Positions 34,038 to 45,199 of a DNA stretch of 64,000 nt are shown here, piece after piece. The DNA lies in the NCBI GenBank assembly GCA_034509495.1, contig CM067522.1, forward strand, positions 22,096,000 to 22,159,999, given 5' to 3'. The notes under the pieces were generated by a model. That model ran no database searches. It saw nothing but the letters and a program-made list of their open reading frames with translations, and had not been told where the DNA came from. Numbering within the stretch: position 1 is the stretch's first letter; the number at the start of each line of letters is the position of its first letter. The DNA comes from Acestrorhynchus altus (lineage: Eukaryota > Chordata > Actinopteri > Characiformes > Acestrorhynchidae). Made by a program: the position numbers and the translations under genes.

Positions 34038-36902
34038 GTGAGCTGTCCGCCCGAACCGGCCTCCCCCTCCCCGTTCACCTCCCCGTTCACCTCCGTCAGG
34101 ACGACGTCCCAATCCGACTCAAGGGGGTAGGGAGCCTGTGTCGGATTGGGATGCAGCAGGGAAGGCCTGGGAGCCCCTACGCGGCTTTGAGGGGCCGCAG
34201 ATGCGGGCTGTGGGGGTCTGTTTCAGCAGGATGGGGGCTTCGACCCTCAGGGAGGTGTTGGTGGACAAAGCTGGGTTTGAACTTCAGCCAGAGATCAGCT
34301 GAGCTCCGCCCCCATCCCTCCCTCCCTCCCAGTGAAGGGCCAGTTCTGCCTGCGTGGCACCAGTATGGCAGCAGTGTTGAGCAATCCATCAGCTCTACTA
34401 GGAGCACTGGGGGAACCCTTATGGTGTAGTTAATTTAAGTAATTGTGCATGCTTAAAAAATAAGGTTCTATGTGGAACCCTTTATAACAGGGTTCTTCTA
34501 CAGGTTCCAGTGCAATGGTTCCATGTGTATGGGTCTGCATCTGGAGAACCCTTTCTTAATGCATAGGGTTCTTCAAATGGCCAATGTTCTATACAGGGCT
34601 GTTTAGAACTTTAGAACCTTAGAACCCATATAGTGCAACCCTTATTGGTGCTGTAGAACCATCTACAGTGGATCTGAAGAACCCTTTAACCCATGTGGGT
34701 TCTTTGAGCATGGTTCTATCTTGACACATAAGCACGGAAAGGCTGTTAGAGAGTGTAGTATAGGGGGTTCTGTTATATAACAGATGTGGAACCATTTACA
34801 GCCTGTTCCATCATGCAGATGGTTCTTTGAGTGTTCCGTGTTATACATAATATCTAGGTCCTTTACTGAAGACCATTAAGTTTGATGTCGGTGCAACCCT
34901 TATTGGTGCTGTGGAACCTTCGACTGGGCATTCTCCATCAATCGGTAGAACCCTTTAATCGTGCAGGTCCTCTGAGTGTTAATGGTTCTAGATAAACCCT
35001 CAAACCACCTTTTAATTGTGTATATAAAGCCTGGTGTTTATTGGACTGAAATCCACTGATAGGCTCGGAAATGCTTGACTGTCGCAATGATGGCAAAAGA
35101 TCAACGTGTTGCCCCCTGTACTCAAGCACCCGCCGGTTCCGTTATAAACGTGTTCTTTTTCCCCTTCTAGGAAACTTAAGAACAGAGTTGCTGCACAAAC
35201 AGCAAGAGACAGAAAGAAGGCCAAAATGGGAGAGCTAGAGCAGCAGGTCCTGGAGCTGGAGCAAGAGGTAAAGAGACCCTGATCTCCACAGTGTCATATT
35301 TGGGTGCCTCGCATGTTCTCAAAGTGGTTTCTGGTTCAAGGGTTCTTCGCTGACTGTCTCTTTGCTCACAGAATCAGAAACTCCACCTGGAGAACAAGAT
35401 GCTGAGGGAGAGGACGAGCGATTTGCTGAGCGAGAACGAGGAGCTGAGGCAGAGATTGGGTTTGGATACCCTTGAGACGGATGTGAAGGTAAAGAGGATT
35501 TGCAGGTGGAGCCGGGTAGGGGGTTGGGTGGGCGGGCGAAATAAGGCCGTCTAATCTGGCGTTTGCCCGCGCTTGCATAAGTCTGATTTATTTCTAATGC
35601 ACGTGGTGCTGAAGGTGCAGATCCAATTTTGGTGGACTTTAATTGCACAGAAGATCCGAGATTTAATTGCATCCGAGATCGTTGGACGTTGAGACATAGA
35701 TGCCTCGTCCACACTTGGATTTGTTGGTTCTCGTCAAGGGCCGATGGGCCGCTTGCACTGAACCTACCTACTTCTGCATGGCGCAGACCTGGTGGCTCGA
35801 CGTTGGGCCTGTATCTTCACCCGCTGTTTCTCTTCTCTAGGTTCAGGTTGTTGAGCCCAGGGTGAGCGATTTGGTTTTGGTGACCGGGTCTTCTGAGTCT
35901 GCAGTACTCAGGCTACGTGTGCCTCCGCAGCAGGTGCAGGCCCAGCAGTCATCAAGTCTGAAGAATTCGCCGTGGATACTCGCACTCCTGCTCATACAGA
36001 CACTGAGGTAAGGGGGTTTCCCTGGTGGCAGGGGGATGTTGTGAGGAACGAGGGATCTTCAGTGCTGCTTTGTTTTCACATCCCAGAAATGGAGTAGTGC
36101 ATAAACGTAGAAATGACTCGTTTGGCTGGTTTGTTGACAGTTTCTGTAGAACAGCTTCATAAGAACTCCGTCAGCAGAGGATGTGGCCGATGAGTCATTC
36201 ATGTCCCATGACGTGTACCTGACCCTTAAACAACTTGTTCAATTGTACCATGACATTTTATTCAATCGGAATTCAAACGAGACTGACCTCTAATTCCCTG
36301 TCTTACAGTCTGATCTCTTGCTCGGCATTCTGGACATCCTTGACCCAGAGCTATTCCTCAAGGGTGGTCTCCAAGAAGCAGCAGAAGCAGAGCAGCAGCA
36401 GCTCCTACTGGTGGGGGCAGCTGGAGAGCCGCTACCTGCCTCCGCACCTGGAGCTCTGGGGGCCTCACCAGTTAAGCTGGAGGCCCTTAATGAACTGATC
36501 CAGTTTGACCATGTCTACACCAAGCCCGTAGAGGTGGCGCACGAGGAGAGCGTTGAGGAAGTGAAGATGGAGGAGATCCAGGAAGAAGGCGCCGCTTTCA
36601 CGGTGTCCGACGAAGAGGAGATCGAGCTGGAAGTGGAGACGGTGTCAGTCAAGGATGAGCCCGAAGAGGCGACCATCCCCGTTACCGATCGCAGCACGAT
36701 TGCGGTTGACGACTTCTTGTCCGCGTCTCCATCCTTCGACGACTACGAGAAAGCGGCGTGTCTGACGGCCGATGCGTACAGTGACTCTGGATATGAAAGG
36801 TCCCCTTCCCCTTTCAGCGACATGTCGTCCCCGCTGTGCTCAGACAGCTCCTGGGAGGACATGTTTGCTAGCGAACTCTTTCCGCAACTCATTAGTGTCT
36901 AA
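33826..36902 (+). CDS. xbp1: xbp1, X-box binding protein 1 (complete gene, both isoforms)
   Basis: bZIP transcription factor of the unfolded protein response. Coding exons: 33826-34037, 35171-35267, 35372-35488, 35841-36007 and from 36309. All introns are GT-AG and in phase. The unspliced mRNA ends at TGA 36496-36498 (260 residues, XBP1u). Removal of 35902-35927 by IRE1 shifts frame and extends to TAA 36900-36902 (386 residues, XBP1s). The human forms are 261 and 376 residues. Residues about 72-135 form the basic region (NRVAAQTARDRKK) and leucine zipper. XBP1u ends in WRPLMN after a hydrophobic SPWILALLLIQTL segment; XBP1s ends in the acidic activation region and ELFPQLISV. Both products are nuclear-acting; XBP1u also brings its mRNA to the ER membrane. 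The start is the first ATG of the GC-rich leader. Confidence 0.97.
34038..35170 (+). other. xbp1: xbp1 intron 1 with GGTTCT/AGAACC repeat
   Basis: From about 34460 to 35010 the intron is packed with short words GGTTCT, AGAACCCT, GTGGAACC and GGTTCTTTGAG in both orientations, giving many small hairpin options. Similar words recur at 38255-38300. This looks like an expanded fish-type short-word repeat rather than an exon. It lies in an intron removed by ordinary splicing. Confidence 0.7.
35171..35267 (+). CDS. xbp1: xbp1 coding exon 2 (basic region)
   Basis: 97 nt. Acceptor CCCCTTCTAG, donor GAG|GTAAAG. Encodes KLKNRVAAQTARDRKKAKMG and the first zipper heptads. N-x7-R spacing of the bZIP DNA-contacting helix is intact. 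Confidence 0.97.
35372..35488 (+). CDS. xbp1: xbp1 coding exon 3 (leucine zipper)
   Basis: 117 nt, phase 0 at both ends. Acceptor TTTGCTCACAG, donor AAG|GTAAAG. Encodes NQKLHLENKMLRERTSDLLS and the rest of the zipper, ending in TLETDVK. Confidence 0.97.
35841..36007 (+). CDS. xbp1: xbp1 coding exon 4 (contains IRE1 intron)
   Basis: 167 nt. Acceptor CTTCTCTAG, donor GAG|GTAAGG. Read without IRE1 splicing it encodes the hydrophobic SPWILALLLIQTL segment of XBP1u. Read after removal of 35902-35927 it encodes AAGAGPAVIKSEEF and on. Confidence 0.96.
35902..35927 (+). promoter_or_regulatory. xbp1: 26-nt IRE1-excised intron
   Basis: The two cut sites sit in 7-nt loops of the CNG|CNGN type. The 5' loop CTG|CAGT (35899-35905) closes on a 6-bp stem CTGAGT/ACTCAG. 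The 3' loop CCG|CAGC (35925-35931) closes on GTGCCT/AGGTGC with two G-U pairs. Excision of 26 nt moves the reading frame, as in mammals. IRE1 cuts and the RtcB ligase rejoins the mRNA in the cytoplasm. Confidence 0.96.
36309..36902 (+). CDS. xbp1: xbp1 coding exon 5 (dual coding)
   Basis: Acceptor TGTCTTACAG. One frame (to 36498) gives the XBP1u tail SLISCSAFWTSLTQSYSS to WRPLMN. The other (to 36902) gives the XBP1s activation region: SDLLLGILDILDPELF, KLEALNELIQFDHVYTKP, an acidic stretch, DAYSDSGYE, SPFSDMSSPLCSDSSWED and ELFPQLISV. About 190 nt are read in two frames. Confidence 0.96.
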   Translation, partial: SDLLLGILDILDPELFLKGGLQEAAEAEQQQLLLVGAAGEPLPASAPGALGASPVKLEALNELIQFDHVYTKPVEVAHEESVEEVKMEEIQEEGAAFTVSDEEEIELEVETVSVKDEPEEATIPVTDRSTIAVDDFLSASPSFDDYEKAACLTADAYSDSGYERSPSPFSDMSSPLCSDSSWEDMFASELFPQLISV

Positions 36903-37314
36903 AACCAGTTTTTGGTATCAAAACTACTTTAAAACCAGATTACAATGAAAATGCTCAGCTTTCATTGTAGTGCACCAAGCGATGACCTTATGCTTCATAC
37001 CGATGTACAAACTTTTTTTTTTTTCTTTTTGTTTTGTTTTGTTCAGACCAAAGTAATTGCTGTCTTTTCAGATGTTTCAAATGGACGTTGAACTGCATCA
37101 TCGTTGGGATCGAATTGGACTGGATCAACCCGATTCACATTCAGTATTTTTTTATGATGGGAAGGGAACGATGGGAGAATTGTTAAAACAGAACTATTTA
37201 TTTGTGTACCTTTTATTCCAGAGTCCTGTATCGTAACCTGTCTGCTTAAGATGAGAATTATTGCTGTATAACGTATAATTTTATTAGCGCTCTCCTTGTA
37301 GAATCATTTTCTGC

Positions 37315-37320
37315 ATTAAA
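37315..37320 (+). terminator. xbp1: xbp1 poly(A) signal candidate
   Basis: ATTAAA about 410 nt after the XBP1s stop, followed by GT-rich sequence (CATGTTTCGTTCTG). An AT-rich 3' UTR with a T-run at 37013-37023 precedes it. Confidence 0.6.
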
Positions 37321-37429
37321 TATAATCTTGGCATTGCATCATGTTTCGTTCTGATTCTTTGGTGGAAAAGCTGAAGTTCTGTTTACAGATTCCATTGTTT
37401 TTGGACTGAGCAATTCTGTGTTTAGTGGG

Positions 37430-37640
37430 ATATAAACCAAATTGGATACAGGTATAGATGTCAGGATATAAACAGATCGGGATACGGGCTGAGCGATATA
37501 TCGATATTTCTATCGGGATATAAACAGATCGGGATACGGGCTGAGCGATATATGGATATTTATATCTATATCGGGATATAAACAGCGGGATACGGGCTGA
37601 GCGATATATGGATATTTATATATATCGGGATATAAACAGG
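37430..37640. repeat. GGGATATAAACAG / GAGCGATATAT minisatellite
   Basis: Three to four copies of CGGGATATAAACAGATCGGGATACGGGCTGAGCGATATAT with variable spacers, just past the xbp1 end. Confidence 0.85.
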
Positions 37641-37644
37641 ATGG

Positions 37645-38420
37645 TACCTCTGACACATCCTGGGTTTCATGAACGTAGTGTAAATCTTGTCGTTTATGAT
37701 ATCTGTATCATGTCTGTAGGTGACTGATCCTAAGATATGAAGACTAGAAGACGGCATGTCCCTGCAGATCTCGGGTTCGAAGAGTTTTGTAATGAACGGT
37801 TTGCTGTTTAAAGTTCAGAATAACATCAAATCTAAACGTGACACAAGCTTTTTATCAGAACAGCAGGTCAGCTCACCCTTGAGACTTTGCCACCTGCCTC
37901 TGGGGCACAAATACGAGGAGATAAGATAAAAGTTCAGACCTTCTGTTACATTTCACAGCATGTGCTGATCAACCGATGGCTGCTGGAACACTCCGTCGTA
38001 CAGAGTTACAAGTCACTGAAAGTGTTACATAAAAGCTTGATGGCTTCGGGGACTAGATTTCTAGACAGTGGTTTCCTGTTCCCGCCTGAAGTGGGTCAGC
38101 AAAAGTATTTTCTTTCAAGGTCTGGGCCGATACTACGGCACTACACCCATTTAATCAGGCCGTGGTGGAGATCAGGGTGGAGTTGTGTGAAAAAGTCTCA
38201 GCTCTTTAAATAGAGGAGCATATCAAATCAGCCTTTTCAGGTGGGGGTTGGAGAAGAACCACTTTTGGTTCCCCAAAGAACCTTTCAGTTGTTAGAATCA
38301 TTGCACATGACTGTGATGGACCTTTAAAGTCCAGTTAAGTCCTGATTTTCTTTATGTGGTCTAAATGTTGCTTAGTCCAGACCAGGCTTAATCCAAGTCT
38401 AGGAAACCAGCCCTGAAAGT
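37645..38420. other. gene-free stretch
   Basis: No recognised gene. A short GGTTCT/AGAACC-type stretch is at 38255-38300. Confidence 0.4.
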
Positions 38421-38429
38421 GGAAGAACC

Positions 38430-38860
38430 TATGCATTTCCGCAGTTCCGTCTGCTTGGAAACAGGAAAACACTGCATTCCAGCATAAGAACCCTATCCCA
38501 TCTGTGAAACACGGTGGTGGTAGTATCATATTTGGACCAGTTCTGCTGCGTATGGTCCAGGGACAGCTTGCCATCATAAATAGGATAAAGAATTCAGAAT
38601 TATACCTGCAAATTCTAAAGGAGAATGCATCTGCATGAGAATGTGGGTCATGCAAAAAGACAATGACCCTCACAAGTTGTTCTACCAAAGAATCTTTGAA
38701 GAGGAATAAAGTTCATGTTCTGGACTAAGTTCTGACCTTAATCCAGTAGAAATGTTGTGGAAGGACCTGAAGCAGAAGTTCATGGGAGGAAACCCACCAG
38801 CATAACAGAGCTGAAGCGGTTTGGTACGGAGGACTCAAATCACACCCCAGATACCGAAAC
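38430..38860 (+). mobile_element. Tc1-like transposase remnant
   Basis: Frames give KHGGGSIIF (38510-38540), ending TENASA-like sequence, then WVMQKDNDP (38643-38670) and DLNPVEMLWKDLK (38735-38775). These are the central and third catalytic blocks of Tc1-like transposases. Frameshifts at about 38640 and 38700 kill it. Confidence 0.8.
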
Positions 38861-39419
38861 TTTAAAGTACTCCTCTACCTTCCTGGAGGCTTCAGCTCCA
38901 GCCCAAATCTAACAACCCATTCAGCCAATCAGAACTTCTGAAGGCAGTCATTAGTTGGATCAGGTGAGGTGGATTAAGGTTGAATCCAAAGCCTGTGATC
39001 TCCAGGAGATCCTCCACCAGTGAAAGGCTTTGCCTAGAACCATGCGTACATGCTCAGGTTTATTTAGGTACATTTATTCTGAAGTGTGTAGGAGCTGATA
39101 TGGCCTCATTTCCAGCCCGATTCTCCGTAATACCACACTGCGGTATAATTATTCTGCTACTTTGAGTCATGTCGTGAACTTCCTGCGAGAGGAGCTGAGG
39201 TTTGTGTACGAGTTTCGTGTTCTGGGACAAAACTGTCTGTTGTGGTTGGATTCACGGCAGATCTAACAGACTTCTGTTCACAGACTGAGCATATTATGAT
39301 ATTTACACTGTAGAGCAGAGCAATATGAGTGCACACTGAAACCCTTCTGGTCCAAAGGTCATTTAAGGTTCTACAAGCTCTGGGTCATTCTCAGAGCTTC
39401 CAAAACCTTACATTTATTC

Positions 39420-39810
39420 TACTTTAATGATCTTTGGTAGAACGAATTGTGTGCTTAGGGTCGTTGTCTTGGTGCATGACCCACTTTTGCTTGAGATTCA
39501 GCTCGTGGACTGACGTCTTGACATTTTTCTTTAAAATTTGCTGGTATCATTCAGAATTCACAATAATGGCAAGCCATCCTGTCCCTGTCCCCTGTCCTGC
39601 AGCAAAACAGGTCCAAACCATGATACCACCACCACCACCACCACCACCACGTTTCACACATGGGACAGGGTTTTCATGCTGGAATGCAGTGTTTTCCTTT
39701 CTCCAAATACTTCTCCTTTAAACCAAACAGATCTATTTTGGTCTCATCCATCTACAAAACACATCAATTACGTCACAACCACCAGTGGACGTTCCTCCAG
39801 AATCCCAAAG
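39420..39810 (-). mobile_element. Tc1-like transposase remnant, inverted
   Basis: The minus strand reads GTGGGTCATGCACCAAGACAACGACCCTAAGCACAC (39485-39450) and, further upstream, CATGGTTTGGACCTGTTTTGCTGC (39622-39600) and GGAAAACACTGCATTCCAGCATGAAAACCC. It is the same family as 38430-38860 in the opposite direction. A (CCA)n run (39629-39649) expands the GGG codons of the KHGGG block. Confidence 0.75.
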
Positions 39811-39814
39811 GAGG

Positions 39815-41080
39815 CAGGTCTAAAAGGCTGCTGGTGTCGCTCTTTAAGTGCACCAAGTATGAAAATCATTTTGTGGCTTCTTATGTTTGAAATGTCACAA
39901 AGGGAACTAAAACTACAGCATCGCAGAAGAACATCATCAAAATCACAGCTAGACAATCAGCTGTGCCAGTTTCTGCTCGTGCTCCCGGTCCCTGCTGATG
40001 CTGGAGTGTCCAGGAAGGTGAAGTCCAAGCCTAAATTAGAGAGGGAACCAAGCTGTTAATGCAGAGCTGTCAGCACTGCCAGTCTGAGTGGTGTACACCC
40101 TACAGTAAAGACCAGTATAGATCATCCACGGCCTACAGTGAGAGTCAGGTTTCTGTTCTCAGCTGGATTAGGACACCAGCAGCTGGCAGATGGGGGACGG
40201 GGACAGAGGGACAGGGGGAAATACCCTCTAAATCCAGTTCACACTTTCAGTTTCAGGAACCGTTAGCAAACTTTAAAGTGAAAAAGCACGTCGAAACAAT
40301 TAAAAACAGGAACAGGAACTAAAGTAGAGTCTGATTGGTGCTTTAGTCCGTGGTTATAGATGTTGTACGTCAAACAGTGTAAAGCACCGTATAAGCAAGG
40401 CTATTTGAGGACGGGGTGTAAAACACAACCCCTGTATCTGTTCAGAGCTCAAAATATCTGTTCTTTTATTTAGTTCATTACAAATAAAACATCTGAAAGT
40501 GCTGTAATTACATCTAATCAGTAAAAAGTAATTCTAACATTTATGTAGTAAAATATTTACACAATAAAAGTCTGAAATGATGAGATTAGTAAAGCTGCGT
40601 TCAGGTCTGGTTGGACGTACGAGTTTGTTTACCACAGAAGATAATCTGAGTTCTTCTGGAACTGGTGGAAGGAAGTTCAACCTCACAGTTCAGCACATTC
40701 AGCGTAATCTCCCCCTGCGATCTTCCTGTTAATGCCAGAAGGTTGGTTCTGGGACTCTAAGAGCTTGTCAGGAACACAGGGTCAGTGCTGGAGGCCAGTG
40801 TGAAAAGGCTGGGCCATAAAGCTGCATTAAGTGGGAAAAGCTGGGTGTCGCTTCAGATGTTTAGATAATAGACAGTAATACGTTTAACAGCACAGAAGAA
40901 CAGGGTTTCAGTAAATACAGCTGGCCGTCAGTCTGACTCACTAACCATAACTCACTCTCAAACCGAGACAGCGGGGTCCCGCAGCTATCCTGGTGTTAGG
41001 TGGGTGCAGGCAGAACGAGGCGATGAGGACTGGGACATGGGGACAAAAAAACCCCTAACCCTAACACATTATATGCACGT
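39815..41080. other. gene-free stretch
   Basis: No recognised element. Open frames at 39538-40059 and 40059-40322 lack domains and splice support. Confidence 0.4.
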
Positions 41081-41084
41081 AACC

Positions 41085-41235
41085 AAATTAGATTAGACTG
41101 CACTGGACTGGACTGGGTTAGACTGGACTGGACTGAACTGCACTGGACTGGATTGAATTGGACGGGGATGGTCCAGATCGAGCTGGATCGGACTGGACTA
41201 GGGACTAGATTGGATCGGGTTGGACTAGCATTGAA
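41085..41235. repeat. GGACTGGACTG minisatellite
   Basis: Degenerate repeats of GGACTGGACTG(G/A)ATT over about 150 bp. Confidence 0.8.
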
Positions 41236-41239
41236 TGGG

Positions 41240-41605
41240 GAAACAAGATTTTGCTCTTCACGTGAGATTGATCAATTTGAAAATGGTGCAATATTGATAA
41301 CTAAATTTTTGAACGTAATGTTGATTTTATATATATATATATTAGTTTTTTCAACATTGAAGCAACAAATGACATTATTTCTAAGGTGGGTTGTGTGTTT
41401 CGGAGCTGGGACTCTGTGTGGATTGGAAGCATTAAGGCGTTAGAGATGCTTCAGAGGAAAGCAGTTGTTTTTAAGCACCTGCAGGAAATTCAGAAGCAGA
41501 AGTTTCGTCCTCATTCGAAGTTTCGGACTGCGAGGTTTCACACACCATCAGAGGAGAGGGGGAGAAACACTACAGCGGAGAAGAAAGATGGACTAGAAGC
41601 CACAA
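41240..41605. other. gene-free stretch
   Basis: Contains a short (TA)n at 41328-41343. The frame 41386-41709 has no domain and runs into a CA repeat. Confidence 0.4.
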
Positions 41606-41608
41606 ATG

Positions 41609-41609
<1 letters not shown>

Positions 41610-41658
<49 letters not shown>

Positions 41659-41660
41659 CT
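41610..41660. repeat. (CA)n microsatellite
   Basis: Pure CA repeat of about 47 bp. Confidence 0.95.
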
Positions 41661-41936
41661 GGGTTATTGCTTTTCCACTCTGACGTGCTGGGGGTCAGCT
41701 TGTGAATGATTCAGAGTGGATAAACCGAGTCAGCAGCCAACACCTCCTACGGGGACTGGGTGAAGAGCCGAGAGAGCGAGGAAGGACACACTGATGAATT
41801 TACAGGACATTTACGTGAACTGGACGTGGCCAGAACATCAGCAGAGACAATAACAACCTTCAGTATCCCAGTGTTACCAGTGATGGCTGGAGATACAGTA
41901 TAGACACAATGTGGAAGCTGGTAAAGAAGGGCAATA

Positions 41937-42140
41937 TACCATAGCAACCAATCGCATCACCAACTCCATAGCAACCACTCAGGATAATTTAGTAACAGCA
42001 CAGCAACCGATTTAGAAACTCCACAGCAACCATCTAGGATACCTTAGGAACAGCATGGCAACCACTAGGGATAGCATAGCAACCAGTTTAGAAACTCCAT
42101 AGCAACCATCTAGGAAACCTTAGCATCAGAATGACAACCA
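41937..42140. repeat. TAGCAACCA minisatellite
   Basis: Units of about 55-60 bp with CATAGCAACCA(T/C), GGATA and AACTCCA words. Confidence 0.85.
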
Positions 42141-42237
42141 CATTTGGGTTAACCAAACACACATACTCTCTAACTGGTATAACTGGTATGTCGGTGTTGG
42201 TGAAAGATGAAAGATGTAGAAGTGAGTGATGTGTGTG

Positions 42238-42329
42238 TGAAAGAGAGAGAGAGAGAAGGAGAGAGAAAGAGAGAGAGAGGGAAAGAGAGAGAGAGGCAGA
42301 CAGAGAGAGACTGAAAGAGAGAGAGAGAG

Positions 42330-42377
<48 letters not shown>

Positions 42378-42405
42378 GCAGACAGACAGAGAGAGACTGA
42401 GAGAG

Positions 42406-42444
<39 letters not shown>

Positions 42445-42465
42445 GAGAGAGAGAGATAGAGGGAA

Positions 42466-42533
<68 letters not shown>

Positions 42534-42593
42534 GACGTCACTTATGACACACTGATTGCCATGGTTTCACTTCCTGTCCATGTGGCAAGTCTC

Positions 42594-42645
<52 letters not shown>
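42238..42645. repeat. (GA)n tract of about 290 bp and (CA)n
   Basis: Purine-only or nearly so (GA with GAAAGA, GGCAGACA interruptions) from 42240 to 42532; (CA)n at 42597-42642. The minus-strand frame is SL-repeat translation. Confidence 0.95.
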
Positions 42646-42917
42646 TTTCGTTCCTAGGACTGATCATGTCCTGTTAAAACCCAAACACAGTTCGACCAGT
42701 TAAAGAAAGCAAAATGATTGTATATTCTTTCACAATGAAGTCTGTGAATCTGACGGCTGTTGTTTATACTGTACCAGTCGTATGATGAACGGACCAATAG
42801 AAATGCTCCAAACTCTTTTTACATTGACTTCCATCGAAAGCTGTTGTGTGACGAGACACATAATACATCACACATATGCATGAACCCTCATCCTGAGTCT
42901 AAAAGTAAACATGGTGC

Positions 42918-42919
42918 GT

Positions 42920-42988
<69 letters not shown>

Positions 42989-43359
42989 TGACTGTTTATA
43001 CAGCAGGCCTCTGCTGAAGAGCGAGTCGCACACCAGCAGGTCACAAAGTTCTCCACTGAAGCCCATCCAGCAAGAATGACCAGAGTTTCTGGATTCAGGT
43101 GTCCCTCATCTCGGTTATCTCAAACCCGTCCTCTTCCGCGGTCTTCCGAAACGCACGTTTGCCCCACCAGGATTAGGGATGCTCATCCGGTTCAGTGAGA
43201 GGCAGCTGAACTGAGAGTGGAGAGGGCAGCTCAGACCGTGAGGAGAAGAAGGAAACAGATCAGTCTTTAGTTGACAGAGCAGTTCCTGCCCGTAAATACA
43301 CAACCAGCTTTGTTCTGCGGGGCATTCAGCAGACAATGTGATCTTGTACACACCCACAC

Positions 43360-43410
<51 letters not shown>
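42918..43410. repeat. (GT)n and (CA)n microsatellites about 440 bp apart
   Basis: (GT)n at 42920-42986 and (CA)n at 43360-43409. Between them lies unique sequence with no recognised exon. Confidence 0.95.
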
Positions 43411-43411
<1 letters not shown>

Positions 43412-43414
43412 CAG

Positions 43415-44690
43415 CATATTTCCAAAGAAGACCTGCTGGTTGGGTTGTTGATATAGAGAATATGAGATTTAACGGACTGTAACAAGGTCAGTTGAAGATC
43501 AGTGGTCAATAATATTGGCAATAAATGATTAACACAAAAATATTTTCTGTAATTAATCCGATATTATTTTACATTTTCTGCTTTTGAGAATACAGTAGAC
43601 GGGGTCTGGAGATGCGACTGACCACGAATAGAGCCATAAAAGACCTTCTGGACGTGTAACAATAAACTTGGTGCTGACCACAGTGCCTCCACACACACCT
43701 GATTCGTTGGTCGTCTCCACCGAGACCACATATTTAAAAAAGATACCAGCTCTTTTTCCAGTCTTGCTTAATCTGCTGTGTTTGTTAGATTTCAGCACCA
43801 GATACCAATAACCCACAGATCCAGGACAAGGTGACCTCACTCTTTGACACGGGTCACCAAATAAAATCAGCAAGGAAACTCAAAACATGGACACCATCTC
43901 TAAGCAAATCAACGTTTTCTGTTCTGCTTATGCTGTAAGTCATTTCTAATTACTGACTGGAGTTAATGACCAGTTTAGAGCTGAAATGGACACACTGGTC
44001 TCCACTTTGAATCCATCTTTGGTCCTAATTAGACCTTTGTGGAGAGGATGTGATCCTCGTCCCCACGTCTTCTACACAGCGAGCGAAAAGCCCGTCATTT
44101 GCGTTTATCTAGTGAGGGACTGATTTTCGTAGCTGATATTTAAATCTGAATAATCCGGAGTGGTAGGAATCCACTACACTGGTCAACATTCCATAACAGT
44201 ATGGTGCCAGAACAGAAAAGAGTCTGGATGCATGTTCTCCTTGTGTTTTGAGGGACGGTGGGTCAAGCCGAGCTGTACTTGAAGCTGGAAGGGCTCTTGG
44301 TACAGCTCGAGTTTTGACCGTTGCCATCATGTATGGAGGGGCTGGTCAGCATCAGGGTTCTGAATCTGATGTTCAGCTACAGGAAGCCGATGAAGCCAAT
44401 GATCTCTCTTTATCAGATTTCTGAACCTACACCAATCAAAGAAATCAATACAGAAGCAGCAGGATTGGGACAGAAATCCATCATATAACAGTCCTGAAAT
44501 GTGTCTAATAATGATACATAATAGAATATACATATTTAAAATGAAGTGATAGTTATTGATCATTGTTCTTTATGGATTTAAAGCGATAATGTCATTTTAA
44601 TATATTATTCTATACCTTTAACTGTTCCTTTACAACTCGTGATCAACACACACACCAGTGTTAACTTTCACCCCCTTCAATGTTAAAACA
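43415..44690. other. gene-free stretch
   Basis: Moderately AT-rich, with frames of up to 106 codons (minus strand, 43553-43873) but no recognisable protein. Confidence 0.4.
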
Positions 44691-44703
44691 GACAGACAGA
44701 CAG

Positions 44704-44734
<31 letters not shown>

Positions 44735-44842
44735 TTCTGTAAGTGGATCTGGTTCACTTTTCACTCGTAGGCCTGCTCAAAAGTTAAGAGCAAATATTTA
44801 ATTTCTACTGAAGACAGCAGTGGGCCAAAGGGCATGACACTG

Positions 44843-44910
<68 letters not shown>
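44690..44910. repeat. (GACA)n/(CA)n microsatellites
   Basis: CAGA units then (CA)n at 44688-44730, and (CA)n at 44845-44910. Confidence 0.95.
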
Positions 44911-44912
<2 letters not shown>

Positions 44913-45009
44913 GTTGGCCTGCTGGCCCTATTCCTATTGTACTTGTGTTGTTCAAAGTTCACTGAATAAAATATGAAACTTTTTAAAAATGATTACCCTC
45001 CCCAACCAC

Positions 45010-45195
45010 CTTACAGCCAATCACTTAGCAACAGCATACACAGAAACAACCACATCACACCACATAAAGCAAAACTATTCAAAAAGGGTGTTAACATAAA
45101 CATGGCAACACCTGAGCAACCCACCTGAGACAGAGCAAACCATCTGGGACACCATATAACCACATAGCAACTCCCTAGCAACTGTCTGAGAGTGG
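45010..45195. repeat. degenerate TAGCAAC minisatellite
   Basis: TTAGCAACAGCATA, CATGGCAACACCTGAGCAACC and CATAGCAACTCCCTAGCAACT words; same family as 25.2 kb. Confidence 0.7.
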
Positions 45196-45199
45196 AATC

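Noticed and set aside
36235..36308. Upstream extension of the last xbp1 exon frame
   Set aside because: The open frame continues leftward, but the TCTTACAG acceptor at 36301-36308 and the phase of exon 4 set the exon start at 36309.
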